64,000 nt of DNA from Citreicoccus inhibens. Lineage in GTDB: Bacteria; Myxococcota; Myxococcia; Myxococcales; Myxococcaceae. A model generated the notes under the pieces. It made no database searches and had not been told where the DNA came from. It saw only the letters and a program-made list of their open reading frames with translations. The position numbers and the translations under genes are program-made. The DNA is taken from positions 248,001 through 312,000 of the forward strand of contig NZ_JAHNZT010000003.1 in the NCBI RefSeq assembly GCF_019039035.1, given 5' to 3'. Within the stretch, counting starts at the first letter, position 1. Each line of letters begins with the position of its first letter. Shown one piece after another: positions 62,037 through 64,000 of the stretch.

Positions 62037-63428
62037 TCAGCGCGCGGTCGACAGACCGGCCGTGCCCGCGGCAGGGACCGTCACGGTCGCCGGCGCAACG
62101 GGGGTACAGGGAGCAGCGACGGACGGCGTCGTGGCGCCGTCCAAGGAAACCGCGGCCACGGCGGGGGCCTGCGTCGCGGGAGGCATGCGACGCGGCGGCA
62201 ACACCATGGCGGGAGGAATGGGGCAGTGCGTGCACGGGCCGCGCAGCGGGATGGTGAGCACCTGACCGATGCGCAGGAAGGTGTTCTTCATGCGGCTGGC
62301 CTTCTTGATGCCCGCCACGCTCGAGTTGTAGCGCAGCGCGATCGCCCCCAACGTGTCGCCCGAGCGCACGCGATGCGACAGCATGTTGTGCTCGGGCTGG
62401 AGCGCCAGGAGCGGCGCCACCCGGCGCCCCAGCTCCTGCGCGCGCGCGTTGTAGAAGCGCACGTGGAAGTGGTCCCGGTGGTGCCGGGCGTGCTTGAGGA
62501 TGGAGGACGGCCCGGCGTTGAACAGCGAGTTCAACCACGCCTTGTCCTCACCGTGCGCCAGCGCGTAGTCGTACAGGACCTTCTGGACCCGCTTGTCCAC
62601 GAGGATCATCTGGACGTCGGTGGTCGTCACCAACGTGCGCACCAGCTCCCAGTTCAGGCCCACGTCGATGTAGCGCTCGCGCTCACGGGCCCGCACCGGA
62701 TCCACCGTCGGGTAGTAGAAGCCCAGGTCCACGTCCCGGCCGTTCTGGTGGCTCTTGTGCGGACGGATGTAGCCACCCTCCTTCGCGCTCATCGCGTTGA
62801 CCCGGATGGGCGGCGCGTTGGGGAAGCGCGAGCGAACGTCGCGGATGACCCCGGACAGCGCATCCACCGTCTCATTGGTGGCCCACGCCAGCTCCGGCGA
62901 GACGACAATCCAGTCCTTGCCCTGAGGGAACTGGACGCTGTTCACCATGCGCCCGCTCTCCACGAAGCCCACCGACATGGAGCCCAGCGACGCGGGCTCC
63001 TTCTTCCACTTGTCGGTGAGGTCCGCGTCAGACAACTCCGCCGTGTACACCGGCCCCGCGGGCGCGGTGCTCGTCGCGGTGTCCTGCATCTCGCCGACCT
63101 CGCCGTCGGTCTCGGCGTCCGCGGGAAGGCTCTCGGCGTCATCGTCCTCCTCGGCCAGGGCCTCGGCGGACTCGGTGCACGGAGCCAGGGCGCTGGCGCC
63201 CTCGGGCGGGGCGGGCGTGGCGCTCGCGGCGACGGGGCCACTGGCTGGGCTCGCGGGCGCCGCGGAACCGCTCACGGGCGCGGCGGCTTCGGGCGGAGGC
63301 GCGACGGACTCCGGCGCGGGCGCGGCGGCTTCCGGACGCACGGCGACGGCGGCGGGCGCCGCGACGGGGGAGACGACACGCGCGGCACAGCCCGCGCAGA
63401 CCAAGAGGAGCCAGTAGGGATAACGCAC
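62037..63428 (-). CDS. M74 (MepA-like) murein endopeptidase lipoprotein with LysM domain
   Basis: About 463 residues. GTG 63428 starts a short lipoprotein-like signal (WLLLVCAGC, Cys14). A long Ala/Pro/Glu-rich disordered stretch follows (about 20-135), then the catalytic domain (about 150-350) with [16 protein letters not shown] (His and Asp zinc ligands) and [10 protein letters not shown] (second zinc His pair), the pattern of penicillin-insensitive D-Ala-meso-DAP endopeptidases. A LysM peptidoglycan-binding domain (about 360-405, [17 protein letters not shown]) and a Pro/Ala-rich tail with two close Cys (CTHC) finish it. E. coli MepA lacks a LysM domain, so this is a longer version. An earlier in-frame start exists (63560) but has no signal features. 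Confidence 0.85.
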   Translation of the reverse strand: MRYPYWLLLVCAGCAARVVSPVAAPAAVAVRPEAAAPAPESVAPPPEAAAPVSGSAAPASPASGPVAASATPAPPEGASALAPCTESAEALAEEDDDAESLPADAETDGEVGEMQDTATSTAPAGPVYTAELSDADLTDKWKKEPASLGSMSVGFVESGRMVNSVQFPQGKDWIVVSPELAWATNETVDALSGVIRDVRSRFPNAPPIRVNAMSAKEGGYIRPHKSHQNGRDVDLGFYYPTVDPVRARERERYIDVGLNWELVRTLVTTTDVQMILVDKRVQKVLYDYALAHGEDKAWLNSLFNAGPSSILKHARHHRDHFHVRFYNARAQELGRRVAPLLALQPEHNMLSHRVRSGDTLGAIALRYNSSVAGIKKASRMKNTFLRIGQVLTIPLRGPCTHCPIPPAMVLPPRRMPPATQAPAVAAVSLDGATTPSVAAPCTPVAPATVTVPAAGTAGLSTAR

Positions 63429-63597
63429 CGGGGCGCAGGATGGACCGACTTGGCCCTCACCTCCAAGGTTTGAACGCGTTTTTGACTCGCGGTACGGACC
63501 CTGCGCCTGCCCGGTCCCCAGAGCGCCAGGCATCGGCGCGCCAGGGCTCGGGCGTCCCACGGCGGGGATTCAGCGTCCCCGCCGCGTGAGCCAGGGA

Positions 63598-64000
63598 TTA
63601 CGGCAGGCTCGGGTTGTTCTCCGCGAAGTACTCGTGGCTGTCGGCGTTATCGAGCGCCTGGCTCGGATCCGACAGGGCGAGGCTCTGCGCACCGCTCTGG
63701 CCGTAGACCCAGTCATCCGTGCCGGCCGTGGCGGTGAAGTGGCTCATCTCGTGGATGAGCGTGCCGCCCTTGGAATCCGTGCCCGTCATCGGCGCGGACC
63801 AGAACGCCTTGCACACGTAAATCTTGTACGGCTGATTCGGGTAGACGTAGGCGTAGTAGGACTTCTTGCAGCCGCAGTCGACCGTCACCGGCTTGGTGTC
63901 GAACGCGTTCTTGATGGACGTGAAGTGGCTCGCCGCCGTGTTCCAACCGGACGAGGAGAACGCCCCGAACCACGTGGTGTAGCGCGACGTGGCCGACGCG
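63598..64000 (-). CDS. C-terminal part of an M35-type metalloendopeptidase
   Basis: Only the last 134 codons are in the window; the gene continues past the right edge. The text has the M35 (deuterolysin, peptidyl-Lys endopeptidase) layout: YTTWFGAFSSSGW, then a Cys pair region (VDCGCKKSYYAYV), the zinc helix HEMSHF, then GTDDWVYGQ whose Asp is the third zinc ligand (aspzincin type), and a final NADSHEYFAENNP. It is probably secreted; the signal peptide would lie outside the window. It ends 170 bases before the likely start of the mepA-like gene on the same strand. Confidence 0.85.
   Translation of the reverse strand, partial: ASATSRYTTWFGAFSSSGWNTAASHFTSIKNAFDTKPVTVDCGCKKSYYAYVYPNQPYKIYVCKAFWSAPMTGTDSKGGTLIHEMSHFTATAGTDDWVYGQSGAQSLALSDPSQALDNADSHEYFAENNPSLP

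Overview
The window is very GC-rich DNA with strong G/C bias at third codon positions, and its gene content points to a myxobacterium (Myxococcales, probably suborder Cystobacterineae). The markers are a protein of the Myxococcus paralogous family TIGR02265/DUF2378, a protein matching the C-terminal TPR half of myxobacterial Ser/Thr kinases, several secreted metalloproteases and lipoproteins, and a large hybrid NRPS-PKS locus. No rRNA, tRNA, transposon or CRISPR array was seen. Every function below is read from sequence motifs only.

Left flank (1-18.5 kb): a zinc-ribbon membrane protein with an HEFGH motif, an OPT-family oligopeptide transporter, a short threonyl-tRNA synthetase paralogue behind an apparent threonine attenuator, a CBS-domain protein, msrB, purL, an M4 metalloprotease lipoprotein, a Tat-exported SDR protein, a TIGR02265 protein, a Cys-rich protein, two small minus-strand genes and an Asp-Ala-Gly-rich lipoprotein. 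Perfect or near-perfect hairpins lie at most gene ends, especially between convergent genes.

Biosynthetic locus (19.2-47.2 kb, all plus strand, tightly packed, several overlapping starts and stops): (1) FAAL-ACP-C-A-PCP; (2) KS-AT-KR-ACP, whose KS has Ser in place of the catalytic Cys; (3) KS-AT-KR-ACP, then an ACP-like segment without the carrier Ser, then a sulfotransferase domain; (4) C-A-PCP with a clear serine specificity code; (5) KS-AT-KR-ACP; then an MFS exporter and a penicillin-acylase-type Ntn hydrolase. The KRs of (3) and (5) lack the catalytic Tyr, and there is no thioesterase or terminal reductase. I infer a fatty-acylated lipopeptide-polyketide containing serine and malonate units, possibly sulfated, released without a TE, exported, and possibly deacylated by the terminal acylase (a prodrug-type or PvdQ-type maturation). 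I do not recognise the product.

Right flank (47.2-64 kb): a sirtuin, a kinase-less TPR protein, a TonB-like protein, a secreted beta-propeller-type protein, a DGPF/YCII protein paired with an ECF42-type sigma factor, an ElaA-type acetyltransferase, an amidase, an L,D-transpeptidase, a RIO-type kinase with a long Asn/Gly/Arg-rich repetitive tail, a four-gene minus-strand set (M74-LysM lipoprotein, deoD, AlkB-like dioxygenase, small unknown protein) and the 3' end of an M35-type metalloprotease cut by the window edge.

The two most notable items are the lipopeptide-polyketide locus and the Thr-rich leader peptide with mutually exclusive hairpins upstream of the truncated threonyl-tRNA synthetase.
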